Shown here: piece after piece, positions 20,448-30,908 of the stretch
Layout of the letters: each line of letters begins with the position of its first letter
Position numbering within the stretch: position 1 is the stretch's first letter
DNA from: Emergomyces orientalis
Lineage: Eukaryota > Ascomycota > Eurotiomycetes > Onygenales > Ajellomycetaceae
Reading direction: 5' to 3'
DNA length: 64,000 nt
Assembly: GCA_002110485.1 (NCBI GenBank)
Contig: MOWL01000004.1
Coordinates: forward strand, 1 to 64,000
The notes under the pieces: model-generated
The model's input: the letters and a program-made list of their open reading frames with translations, nothing else
The model's database searches: none
What the model was told of the DNA's origin: nothing
Program-made: the position numbers and the translations under genes

Positions 20448-21591
20448 TCAACCTTCCACCTTAATAACCACCTTTCCAAAGTGCTTCTGGTCCCATTGAT
20501 ACTGATACGCATCCTTGGCTTTCTCAAACGTAAACACCTTCTTATCCACCACTGGCTGGATATTATTCACCTCAATCGCCCGCACCATATCCTCCATCTG
20601 CTGCCGTGATCCAACGAGGATCCCCCTAACCGTACAAATCTGCACCAACGGATCCAAAATGCTCGGCTCGTTCGGCCCCTTATCTCCCGTACCCCCCAAA
20701 AACCCAATAATCGTAATAACCCCTTCCTTCCGCACAGCCTTGAGCGACTGCGCCATCGTCCCAGGCCCCCCAACCTCGATAACATGATCCACCCCCGCCT
20801 TCCCAGGCGTATACGACCGCGCAACCTCCCCCCAATCTGCTGTAGTCTTATAATTAATAACATGCTGCGCGCCCATCTTCTTCAGTTTCTGCTCCTTGGC
20901 GTCGGACGACGTCGTGGCAATCACCGTAGCCCCTGCCGCCAGTGCAAACTGAATGGCCGAAAGGCTCACCCCACCCGTCCCCTGCGTCAGTACCACATCA
21001 CCCGGCTTCAGCGGCATTAGGCCGTACAGCGCATTCCAGGCCGTCAGGGGTGCGCAGCTGAGCGTACTTGCCTCGACAGGGCTAAGGTTGCTTGGAGCTG
21101 CGACCAGGCCGTATTCGGGCAGCACGGCATATTTGCGTAGAGTGCCGTCGAGCACGCCGCCCAGGCCGGAACTCATGGAGGAGCGCGTGATGGGGTTGGC
21201 CTGGTGCGTTTGGTTGAAGAGGGTACAGACGCGGTCGCCGCGGCGGAACTGGGTGACCCGTGGCCCTATGGAGATAACGATTCCGGCACCGTCGGAGCAG
21301 GGGATCCGCGGTAGGGTCAAGGGAAAGGGGTACAAACCCTGTATATATTATGTTAATGTGGGAATTCCACGGTTATAGGGTTGGGCTGTAACATTGAGGA
21401 GCCGGGATGGAGAAAATAGGTGTTACCTTCGGAATGATGAGATCTCGGTAATTGAGGGAGACAGCCTGGATCTGGACGAGGCAGTCATAGTCACCTAGTT
21501 CTGGAATTGTGACATCTCGATGAAGATTTAGGCTGTCGAAGCCATTTGAACCTTCGATAACCCAGGTGTCTGTTTTGATGGGTTGGGTCAT
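20448..21591 (-). CDS. Medium-chain dehydrogenase/reductase, quinone-oxidoreductase/zinc-type ADH-like
   Basis: This is an NAD(P)H-dependent oxidoreductase of the MDR superfamily. Exons are 21,591-21,427 and 21,338-20,448, with an 88-nt intron (GTAACA..CAG, phase 0), giving 351 aa. The N-terminal GroES-like fold shows SLNYRDLIIPK and IPCSDGAGIV. The latter replaces the GHE motif of true zinc alcohol dehydrogenases, so a catalytic zinc is doubtful. The cofactor domain has TQGTGGVSLSAIQFALAAGA, followed by GAQHVINYK. The C-terminus reads FGKVVIKVEG and ends in TGA. The substrate cannot be told from sequence; related proteins reduce quinones, enones or aldehydes. The next gene upstream on the same strand starts more than 3 kb away, so co-transcription is unlikely. 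Confidence 0.9.
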
Positions 21592-22660
21592 GGTGCCTTG
21601 TTTCGTTCTGAGTTGGTCGTCAATTGGGATTGTTTGGCAACCGAGGGTTAATTCAAAACGACAAAAATAAAGACAAAGAGAAAGGTAAGCCAGACATTAT
21701 AAGAAGGCTTAAAGAATTCCCGGTGCATATATGAAAGAAAATAAATGTAAAACATCTGTAGCAAAAGGAGCCCATTCGGCGGGTCATGATGTCATTATGA
21801 AAGAGCAGGAATGCCGGTGTTCCCGCGTAACTCAACCGTATTAAAGACAAATTCTTTGTCTTCATGAAGGCTGAATTAGTAGCAGGAAGTTCTTTGCTTC
21901 TTTGCTTCTCTTGACTTCAGTATCACAAAAAAGTTGCTGGTTTATCTTGCTTGCTCTTTATTAAAGAGCTAGAGGAAGAAAGACAGCATATTCGATGCAG
22001 TAGAGTAACTGCACCAGAAGAGCATGAGGTGGCAACTGATAGTTTCCCAAGTATTGAGGAAGGGATTTATAAGCAACGTTTATAAATATCAACCAATTTG
22101 ATATCAATAATGGTTTTTCTGTTGAAACTATTTGCTGAATGTGGATCTTTTTTGTCATTTTTATATCTCCTGCAGGGAGCTAATTAATTAAGTTTGTGCC
22201 TCGGTAAGTTAGTGAGAAAATAATTCTCCGGTCCAATCAGATCACTCAGCTGCTTCCGCCCTTTAAACCACCAAACACCACTTAACAACTTTGCAAACCG
22301 TTGTAAAATACAAACAGGTTTGGAAGCAAAAGGCTTCAAAAGTTCCCCTTCTTTGGCAGGTTCAGCAACGCCTTTTTATTCGTCGAATAAATTAATGAAT
22401 ATCTAAAATAAAACCACTCTTTTTCTCCAGTATTACACGCATATTAACAAACAAGTCCCTGATATACTATCGCTTTCTATTACTCCTTAGACAAAATGAC
22501 AATGAAAAATACCCCCAAAGATCCTCTCTGAAGCCAAACACCTTCTTCCCAATTTTTTTGGCCCTATGCAAAACATTTAGGAAAAAGAGGATCAACTCTG
22601 CCTCCTCCCTCCTCCCCTTCCCTGGCTTTTAAAAATCACTCTTCTCTATTTTCTTTTCAA
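21592..22660. other. Intergenic, no gene seen
   Basis: AT-leaning sequence lies between the reductase promoter and the 3' end of the asparaginase gene. Short frames have no recognisable product. Confidence 0.5.
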
Positions 22661-24752
22661 TCAAACCGCCTTCTCTTCTCCTTTCGTTTCCTCCTTCACT
22701 TTCATGTCCACTTCCCCATGCCCGTGCCCATCCAAATCCACCCCAGCAAACCCCCAAATACCCATTCCTAGCCCCATCCCCAACTGCCGCCGCGCATGCA
22801 ACTCAGCTACAGCCCGCTCATCGGCATGCAAATGGGCACCCGACTGCCGCAGCAACCTAACGTGCTCGATAAGCCCCGCATTGGCGGCGAGGAAGAGTGC
22901 GGTTCGGCCCGCGCGGTTTCGTAAGTGGACGGAACCGCCGTGAAGCAAGAAGTGGCGTAGGATCGAGAGATTTGGAGATGTTGCGGCGAGGTGCTGTTTA
23001 ATTTGTGATCAGTAAAAAGTTTGAGGGTAGAGGGGTTCTTTTTGCTTTTGGTAGGGGTTTCTGCTGTGGAAATTTTGCTTTTTTGTGATTGCATATGTAT
23101 GTTGGGCAGTGTATGCATGTGAGTTTTGTAAGGTGTATTATGTGGTGGCAGGGGGTGAGGATGCTAAAAGATGGGGGTCTTCTCCAGCTTCCTCTCCGTC
23201 CTCCTCTCCATTTCCTCCGCCCTCCCAGTATCCACACCCTCCCCCAGAAGAAGAAAAACAACAGCGGGGAAAAAGAGAAGACAGACACCATGAACGAAAT
23301 AAAACCAAAGAAACATCTCATAAATACCAATGGAGTATTCCCTGAATAATCTGCATCGTTCAAAATCCATTCCTCCTCCCCTCGGAGGATATCCTTCACT
23401 TTCTCGAGGTTTCCGTGCGCGATTGCGTAGCCCAGCGCGGCCAGACTCTTGACTCGTTGCGGCAATACGCCGTCCGGGTGTTGGAAGACCATCTGTGAAT
23501 GTTCGGTAAGTTCTCCGTGCAGTGAAATGGACATATCGCGCGCGACGGATTGAGGGGTTGCTCCAGGCAAAGCCAAAAGGTAAGCAAGCTTGGTCAGAGC
23601 GGCTTCCGTGGTCATATCTTGACCGGCAACGACGCCAGCGCGGTATAGGGTCATCCCTGGGGCGTAAACGGGGCTGACGCTGCCAGATAGACCTGTGATG
23701 GTGGGTTAGTAACGTATTGCGTAGAGGACAGAGATAAAAAGGGATAAAATTGAAAACAAGAAAAAAATACATTGCGTAACATTCACAATAACAATCCCGC
23801 GCTGTATCGCGGCCGCCAACACGTTTGTCATTGCATTATCCTGACCACCTGGCGCATTTCCCGCCCCAAATGTCTCCAGTACAAGGCCTCTCAATCCCTC
23901 CAACCTTAAGACCGCATCCACCATTTCCGGCTTAATTCCTGGGAAAATCCTCAGGCACGCCACATGCGTCGTATCTAGGTTTATCTGGATGCTAAAATGT
24001 TCAATATGTGTCGGCCTATGCACAAGGTCCCACGCAACATTCGTCCTCATTGCCGTCGTGACCGCCAAGGGTGCAAAATTCGGCGAATCAAACGCCGCAA
24101 ATGCGCTCGCGGACACTTTAGTTGCCCGATTTCCTCGTAGCAGCTTATAATTAAAATACAAGCACACCTCTGGAATCATGAAATTGCCTGCGATCACCAG
24201 TGAGCCGAGCAGATTGTCCGTCGCATCATTTTGCAGCTCGAGCATTGGTGCTTGGGATCCCGTCAAGATTACTGGCTTTCCCAGGTTACGCAGCATGAAG
24301 CTGAGCGCGGAGCATGTATAAGCCAGACTGTCCGTGCCGTGCAGGACAACAAAAGCATCGAAGAGTGTGTAGTTCCAGGAAATGGTGAGTGCGATCTGGG
24401 CCCAGCCTTTCGAGTCTATGGAGCTGCTGTCAAGCAGCTCTTCGAATTCGAAAACTGTGTAGCGGACACGGCCCCCATAGGAAGTTGGCGGAGTGCGCAG
24501 GCTATCGTGAGGTCGCCGTTCGCCAATGCCGTCGATGACGACATCGAGGGGTACCGGGTTGGACTTGTCATTGAATGTGGGGACGGGTTCCAGGGCAGTC
24601 TTTTGAAATCCGCGGGCGGGGATGAAACCAGAATCAGATCGTTGCATGCAAATTGTGCCACCTGTCATGATTATTAAGACGCGCGCTTCCGGGCGGATGG
24701 ATAGACCCATTCCATTGTGGGCCAGGCCTGGGCCTTGTGCCGTTGGCGTCAT
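22661..24752 (-). CDS. L-asparaginase with C-terminal ankyrin repeats
   Basis: It hydrolyses asparagine to aspartate and ammonia. Exons are 24,752-23,771, 23,692-23,328 and 22,993-22,661, giving 559 aa; introns are 78 and 334 nt. The start chosen is MTPTAQ at 24,752; a 22-residue longer version from 24,818 is possible. Asparaginase signatures are MTGGTIC (residues 29-35, first catalytic Thr) and VLHGTDSLAYT (second Thr with Asp). The exon 1/2 junction joins NVTQC to LSGSVSPVYAPG, a conserved stretch. The last exon encodes ankyrin-like units (GNTPLHLAATS, NRAGRTALFLAANAGLIEHV) and a charged tail. This matches the cytosolic, ankyrin-bearing eukaryotic type rather than the secreted yeast type; no signal peptide is seen. 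The second intron is long for this genome, but its borders restore the frame exactly. Confidence 0.9.
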
Positions 24753-25967
24753 AGGTGGGCGTGATGATGTATAGGAACACAGGAATGAGTGGCAGATATC
24801 TGGTTGGTAAAGGAGCAAAAGGGGAAAACAAGGCGGGATTTTAGGGGGTTATTCAGGGCAGTCTTAACTGCTTCTCCCCTCTTTATGCTCCTCCCTGCCG
24901 TGTGAATCCTCCAGGTAAAAACACAATAACTAAGGCGTAATTCAAACAGTTGCGTAGATATCCCGCTCAAAGGAATTGTATCAAGGCAATACCTTCAATC
25001 TGAATGGGTGATATATATACATATATATCAGGAATGCAATAATAGCAGCAAACGGGGTTCGGGAACAACACGTTCTCCTATCTGTACGGAAGGAAGGAAT
25101 TAATGTCAGGTAAATATGTAGAAGAAGAAAAAACAAGAAGATGTATATATATTTATGGAAGCAAAAATATCAACAACTTCATACCAAAAATCGGTGTATC
25201 GATGCGCGATGTGATGTGTTCGCTGTACCTGCAGCAATCACAGCGGCGGTCAAGCGGCGGTCGAAAACGCAGCCTTCGGGATACAGCCGGCAATAAGCCT
25301 AGAGTGTGGCGATTTCAACTGATCAAATGATTAAATAATTATATCAGAAGTAGAGATATTCCTTGAATAAGGATTAGATATAACTCCACGGAAAGATATG
25401 ACACAGAAAAATGATATGAATAGAAATAACTAAGGGATGACGATGTTATCTTGGTTAATATTTATATATATATAGGTAACTAGGTAGATATATATGTTTT
25501 TGACGTAACGTTGGTCCCAAATTTTTTTTCTGTTTTCCTCCCGATGCTATCCATGGTCTGGCTGCAAGCAGCGCTTGAAGATTCGGAGAGCTTAACTTAA
25601 CCTACCTACGTGCCATCCCTGCACAGCTTGTTGTTACATTCGCCATTAATAAATCCTGTTTTAAATCTACTGTACCTAGAAAACTGTTACAAATAGTCCT
25701 GTACGTTCACCAATCGTTTATTTCCCGTCCTTTTCGCTGTCACAATAGACATGCTGTCCGGTGGGCTACATGGTTTAAAAAATACATTGACATGATGATG
25801 ATAATGAGGCGTAAGCCATGGTGTTAAATAATAAGTCGCACATTGAAGAAATCTAAATATACGGAACTAGGGCTAGTTAGCTAGACCCAGCCCTTTCTCG
25901 CTAAAGTCAAACTGCGCATTAAGGGTTGTTTTCATCTCATTTTTATCCAAAAAATAAAATTAAAAAA
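24753..25967. other. Intergenic, AT-rich, no gene seen
   Basis: It contains short AT repeats (for example near 25,010-25,030 and 25,460-25,480) but no supported coding region. It holds the asparaginase promoter and the 3' flank of the hydroxyacid dehydrogenase gene. Confidence 0.5.
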
Positions 25968-27254
25968 TTATGCCTGAACATGGTTAACAGGTGTAATAGG
26001 CTTGCCATCGCCGAGGAAGTAAGCCTCAAGATTGTTCATGGCAATTCGTTCGAAATTCTGCAAAAGGATATAAAAAATCACCAGTCAGTTATTATCTTAG
26101 CCGCTGTAGAAATCGCCAAACCTCGATATTTTGCAATGTCTTGTGACGGAGGGAAAATTTCTTACCTCATGGGTATCAACGCACGCACCCCCTATATGTG
26201 GCAGCAACGTGATCCTCATATTATCCAACAACCTAGGATTGACCACAGGCCTAAATACCCTTGATTAACAAACTTCTTCTCCCGCACAGTAGACGAAACA
26301 ATAAATAATAAATGGTAGCAGTAAAGGAGAAAGAAAGAAGGGAAAAAAAGGCAAAAAAGAGAACAGGAAAGAAAACACTCACTCATCATGATAAACATCC
26401 AACCCCGCCCCGGCCACCGTACCATCCTCAATCGCATCTGCCAGCGCACCCTCATCAATACACTTCCCCCGCCCAATATTCACAATCCTCACACCCTTCT
26501 TCATGACCTTAAACGTCTCCCGATTCAGAATATGATGTGTCTCCTGCGTATGCGGACACGCCAACACCACACAATCCGCAACCGCCAACATTTTTTTCAA
26601 CGTAGAATGATACGCCGCACCACCCAGCGACTCTTCAATATCCGCGGCCCTCCTCGTCCGCGAGAAATAATGTATCTTCATCCCCAGCGCCCGGGCCCTA
26701 AGTGAAATCTCTACTCCAATTTTTCCCATCCCCACAACGCCCAAGATGCGATTCCGCGGCGTATTCGCATACGGAACCACATCCCCTTCAACACGGAAGT
26801 ACTTGGCCCCGCGCATCTCGCGCAACCTGCTCTCACTGAACGTCGTATACCGGAATGCCGCAAGGATCAGAAACAGCGCAATATCTGCTGTCGAATCATT
26901 TGCAGCGCCGGCGCCGTTACAGTACCATATACCCTTGTGCCCCAGCTCCTCTGTATCGATGCCATCGTAGCCATGGTTCACGGACGCGATGATCTTGCAG
27001 GATGTAGGTAGGTGAGCGATTAGCTCTTTATCTAGTAATGGGAGGTCTGTTTGCGGTTCTGAAATCGTGGGGCGCAAGATGCCGTTGATGCTTGAGTATG
27101 GCCCGCCGGGTTGGAGGGCGTGGATGAATTCCGCTTTGGAACGGGAGGTATAGGGGATTATTGTGAAGTGTTGTTGGAATTTCTCCCACTGACTTGTGGC
27201 ATAGCGGATTGGGCGGCCAGCGTAGAGAATGGTTGGCTTAGGGTTGGATGCCAT
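25968..27254 (-). CDS. D-isomer-specific 2-hydroxyacid dehydrogenase (glyoxylate/hydroxypyruvate reductase type)
   Basis: It interconverts 2-oxoacids and D-2-hydroxyacids with NAD(P)H. Exons are 27,254-26,383, 26,250-26,166 and 26,057-25,968, giving 348 aa; introns are 132 and 108 nt. I start at MASNPKP, because the 64 extra codons upstream overlap a TATA-like box at about 27,411-27,421. NAD binding is GVVGMGKIGVEI (GxGxxG). The catalytic Arg is in NIGRGKCID, the Glu in the following strand region, and the His in LPHIGG, which is formed by exon 2. The C-terminal NFERIAMNNLEAYFLG is typical of the fungal family. The Tc1-like nest begins about 290 bp upstream of the start codon, so the promoter may have been affected by that insertion. 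Confidence 0.91.
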
Positions 27255-27408
27255 GGTGGTGGTGGTGCTTGTCCTTACTATCGTCGTCGTTTTTAAGGAT
27301 GTATATATCGTTGATGAGCAATGCGGGGTTGGTCCTGGCCTCCTTGCTGGGTGCGTTTTACTTGACGCAAATAAAACGAGAGACGCGCACCTTTTATATG
27401 GAATGTGA

Positions 27409-27423
27409 CGTTTATATATAAGT
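27409..27423 (-). promoter_or_regulatory. TATA-like box upstream of the 2-hydroxyacid dehydrogenase gene
   Basis: TTATATATAAA on the minus strand lies about 160 bp before the chosen ATG. This supports the shorter start. It is weak evidence on its own in AT-rich DNA. Confidence 0.4.
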
Positions 27424-27545
27424 GACAGCATAGCAGGAATTATCATAGGGTCTTATCGCGCCAGTATTCTTTATTGTTGGTGGGTTTATATTGTATTGAG
27501 TACGCGTCTCGGTCGTTGGATGTAATTGCGGGGAAATCGGGATTA

Positions 27546-27709
27546 TTGTGGCGGACGAATTGCTTGCGAAAACGGATTTCCCCAACCACCCCTAGAATAT
27601 TTATAACAAAACACTGCAAAAATAGCCATAATATCCACATTTTTCTATAATCATTCAAATAACATTCAAATCATTCAAATTAACGCGTTTTTCATACCTT
27701 TATCATCAA
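27546..27709 (+). repeat. Left terminal inverted repeat, 164 bp
   Basis: It matches the inverted 42,088-42,251 with about seven transition differences and ends one base before the transposase ATG. It probably serves as both transposase binding end and promoter. Confidence 0.88.
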
Positions 27710-27710
27710 T

Positions 27711-28728
27711 ATGCCATCTCAATTCAATGATTTCACAACCAATGAGATCGTACGTCTTCTAAAGAATGGTTATATGCCAGCTGAGATCGCACGCAGCATT
27801 GACTGCCACCTGGCCACTGTATATCGAATTCGACGAAATCTTCACTGCTTTGACACTGCTAGAAGCCCATGTTCAATCTGTGGAGTAAAGCCAAAGATCA
27901 CAGCAGATATCATGTCTGAATTGAAGGACTTTTTTGCTGTGTATTCAACTGTGTATCATGATGAGGCTGTCTCCTTTGTAAAGAATGAATTTGACATTGA
28001 TATCCACTCACATTCAATATCTAGAATATTGAAGAAACTGAATTTGACACAGAAGAAGATGATCAATATTGCAATCAAATATCACTTATAGAATCTACTA
28101 ATCTGTTGATTATATTGTATAGATTGAATCTGTAGTCACTCAACATAATGAAGAACTTCAAGCTGAATAACTGATTCAACTCACTCAGTATTTATCTGAT
28201 CAACTCATATTTTTGGATGAGAGCGCTGCGAATGAACATACAGTAGATCAATGATATGAATGATCAAGCAGAGAATTCCTCTGTCATGTAAGAAGGCCCT
28301 GTACACATTCTCAAAGATAATCAATATTATCTGCAATAACTGTCAACAGATATCTTGATTATGATATATATCAGGGGTTCTACAATACTGAAAGGTTCAA
28401 TGAATTTGTACACATTTGAATACTGCTCAAATACCAGCAAGATTATCACTACTTAGTGATGAATAATTGCAATACTTATCAATCTCAGAAACTGCAAGAT
28501 CTTTGCAATGAAGCTGATATTGAACTCTTATTCTTGTCATTTTATTTATTAAATCATAACTCTATAGAGAAGTCTTTTCACGCGTTGAAGAAGTGAATAA
28601 GAAGATATAGAGATCAGTTAAATACTGAGTTTAAGAGAGATTTTGAAGCTTTTATGTATCATGCAGTTCAGAACTTCATGAAAGAGAATGATGTAAGAGA
28701 ATATTTCAGATCAGCTCATATAGAATAG
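27711..28728 (+). pseudogene. Tc1/mariner-like transposase, broken
   Basis: The open first part (27,711-28,091, 126 aa) is a helix-turn-helix DNA-binding region: TNEIVRLLKNGYMPAEIARS and LATVYRIRRNL. A TAG and a +1 shift near 28,091-28,140 lead into the DDE_3 catalytic part. The first acidic position is in FLDES (28,216). The second reads LVMNNCN, where the usual Asp is Asn (28,462-28,464). The third Glu is in NSIEKSF (28,567). Internal stops are TAA, TGA and one TAG; several stand where Trp is usual (for example before IRRYRD). The frame ends at TAG 28,726-28,728. The gene cannot make active transposase: it has shifts, stops and one lost catalytic residue. Confidence 0.82.
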
Positions 28729-29116
28729 TATGATAATAACTAGAAAGATTCAGATTGCAATTTAATGAACTATAATACAGAATTGAAAGTAGAAGTACTA
28801 GAAGATCTGCTTTCATCACTACACACAGTGAATAAAGATGATTTGAGCTCCTGTAATCTTGTTTATTATAATGAATTTTTTAACTCATCTCTTATAATTT
28901 GAAATATACCCATTCTAATATTTAACTCAGCCAGTTGTGTCTTTGTCAATATTTGTATATGATTCAATTTGAATTCTTCATTCTTAAGAACAATCTTAGC
29001 ATTTAAAAAAGCAGAAGCTCTATTAGATCTTACTGTTGTCAATCAATTGAAGAATTCTTTGAAAAAAAGATCAGCATGTTCACCAAATTCAGATATTGAA
29101 CTGCTTCGAATTGAAT

Positions 29117-29176
29117 GCGGATTTGATGGCGGATTTGACGGCGGATTTGACGGCGGATTTGACAGCGGATTTGACA
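29117..29176. repeat. 12-bp tandem repeat GGATTTGACGGC x5
   Basis: About five near-identical units lie inside the second gene of the Tc1-like element; on its coding strand they give the SNPP repeat. The period keeps the frame. Confidence 0.75.
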
Positions 29177-29915
29177 GCAGATATAATGAATCTGGGGTGA
29201 GATGATAATGATATTGCAGATTCAAATTCAGTTCTTCTATTTCTTTCATCATATATTTCATCACCATCATGTAGATTATCTTGCTTGGGGACACTGTATT
29301 CGATGAAGTTGAAACTGCAGAAGCTGATGAAGAGAATATAACTGCCAGCATTTGAGAGATCTGTATAGAAAAATTAATAATAATTATAGATTCATTCTTC
29401 TTTTTCTTCTTCTTCTTTCTATTCATTAATCTTTTTGACATCTTTCTTGAAGAAGTCTCAACTACTGCTTTATCATGTTCAATATCATCTATTCAACTGG
29501 TAATCTTGATACTCAGAAGTTGAATATAAGTATCATCATAAGCTATTCAGCAAGTGTCTCACTCAAAGTTATGACAATTCATCTTTTGACAACACCATTT
29601 TGCAGTTATATCATACTCAATCTGTATAGAATCTTGTTTATTTGACTGATGATTTCAAATCTTCTTCAGTTGTTGAGTAGTGACTGTGATTTTTGAACAT
29701 GTAGATGACTTTTCATCATCAGATAGTTCATAGATTCAAGAAAATTTGACAGAATGATGAAAAGAATTGCAGAATGATAAGATTATTTTTTCTTTGATAT
29801 CAAGATTAAGAGCTCATTTAAATATCAAAGTCTGAGTTATCAATTGAGAATCTGACACTTCAAAGAAAGCTGCAGAACTGTGTATTACAGACATGTTTAA
29901 GAATAGAGTTGATAT

Positions 29916-30241
29916 TGTAACAGGCCTACGCCGAAGAGCTCGGCACTAATATAGATCTTATATAACAAAAAGTAGAAAATGTTAAGAAAAAGAAAAGAAA
30001 AGAAAAAGCATTTGAGTGTGAACACATGAGATTCTTTTATGAGCCTGACAGAGCAGATAATCATATTTCTGAAAAGTTCAACTCAGGGGTCAGACTTTTT
30101 CTGAGCATTTTGGTGTGTGATTTTCGGCAGATATCGGTGCGGCGGCCGCATATTGGCGTGGCCGCTAGGTCAGTGAAAACCATGGAGCTTCCATTGACAT
30201 GTGAGTGAAATGGTCTACTAACATGGATGTAGTCCATCACA
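29916..30241 (-). repeat. Gypsy 3' LTR (326 bp)
   Basis: It pairs with 41,156-41,481. On the element's strand it starts TGTGATGG immediately after the pol stop codon. It contains a GC-rich patch with NotI-like GCGGCCGC near 30,141-30,149 that survives in both LTRs. Confidence 0.88.
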
Positions 30242-30385
30242 TTAGCCTCTCTCTTCTCTTGAGCTCAGCGCCTCCCATTGATCAAGAGCCGCTGTCTCGG
30301 ACAATGCCGAACCCGCAGTCCATGATGGGTGATCGTAGCCCACCCATTTCACAAGGTATTGTCGGCCATGGTCACAGGGTTGTAT
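30242..30385 (-). pseudogene. C-terminal half of the gypsy chromodomain
   Basis: On the minus strand the frame reads HGRQYLVKWVGYDHPSW and LDQWEAL and ends in TAA directly before the 3' LTR. This is the second half of a chromodomain whose first strand lies near 36,190-36,240. This part has hardly any RIP-like damage: Trp codons are intact TGG. Confidence 0.75.
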
Positions 30386-30551
30386 GAGAGATTTTTAAAT
30401 GGTAGAATGTTCGCGTACGAATGAAAAAGTGAAGTTAAAAATTGAATTTTTTGGGCTCTCCCCTTCTCCATATCTACAGGTTTTCCACGGCTTTTTATAA
30501 CCATGAATCTCTCGCTAGCTATATTACAAAATATGCCCATATAGGGGCATG

Positions 30552-30760
30552 TATTGGATTTAGTATATCCGTTATATTGCCAATAATCATTGCTTCTTCC
30601 ATTTTTAATAATATATCTAGCTAGCTATGGTTTTTTATAGAAAAAGGGCTCGTTCGTAATGTGCGAGCTAATAAGCGAATGGGCGTGGTTCGCCGATTTA
30701 TGGGCCAGTAATATCATGCCATGGAACATCCATATTAGTGATGTTCGGTGAATCCCAACA
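30552..30760 (-). repeat. Copia 3' LTR (209 bp)
   Basis: 208 of 209 bases equal the 5' LTR. The outer side touches the GCATG duplication. Confidence 0.9.
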
Positions 30761-30908
30761 TACCCCCTTCAGCGAAGAAAACAAATAAAAAGAGTGTAAT
30801 GAAGCTGCAAAAACAGCATAAAACTAGACAATATAAAACCTACAAGAAGGTTAAGGAAATAGATGTCAATCTGTGTGTAAAAAATGAAATATAATATAAG
30901 AGAATGGC

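Noticed and set aside
29916..30241. The two 326-bp repeats as independent solo LTRs
   Set aside because: Neither has its own flanking duplication, but the outer flanks of the pair match (GATAT), so they are the two ends of one element.
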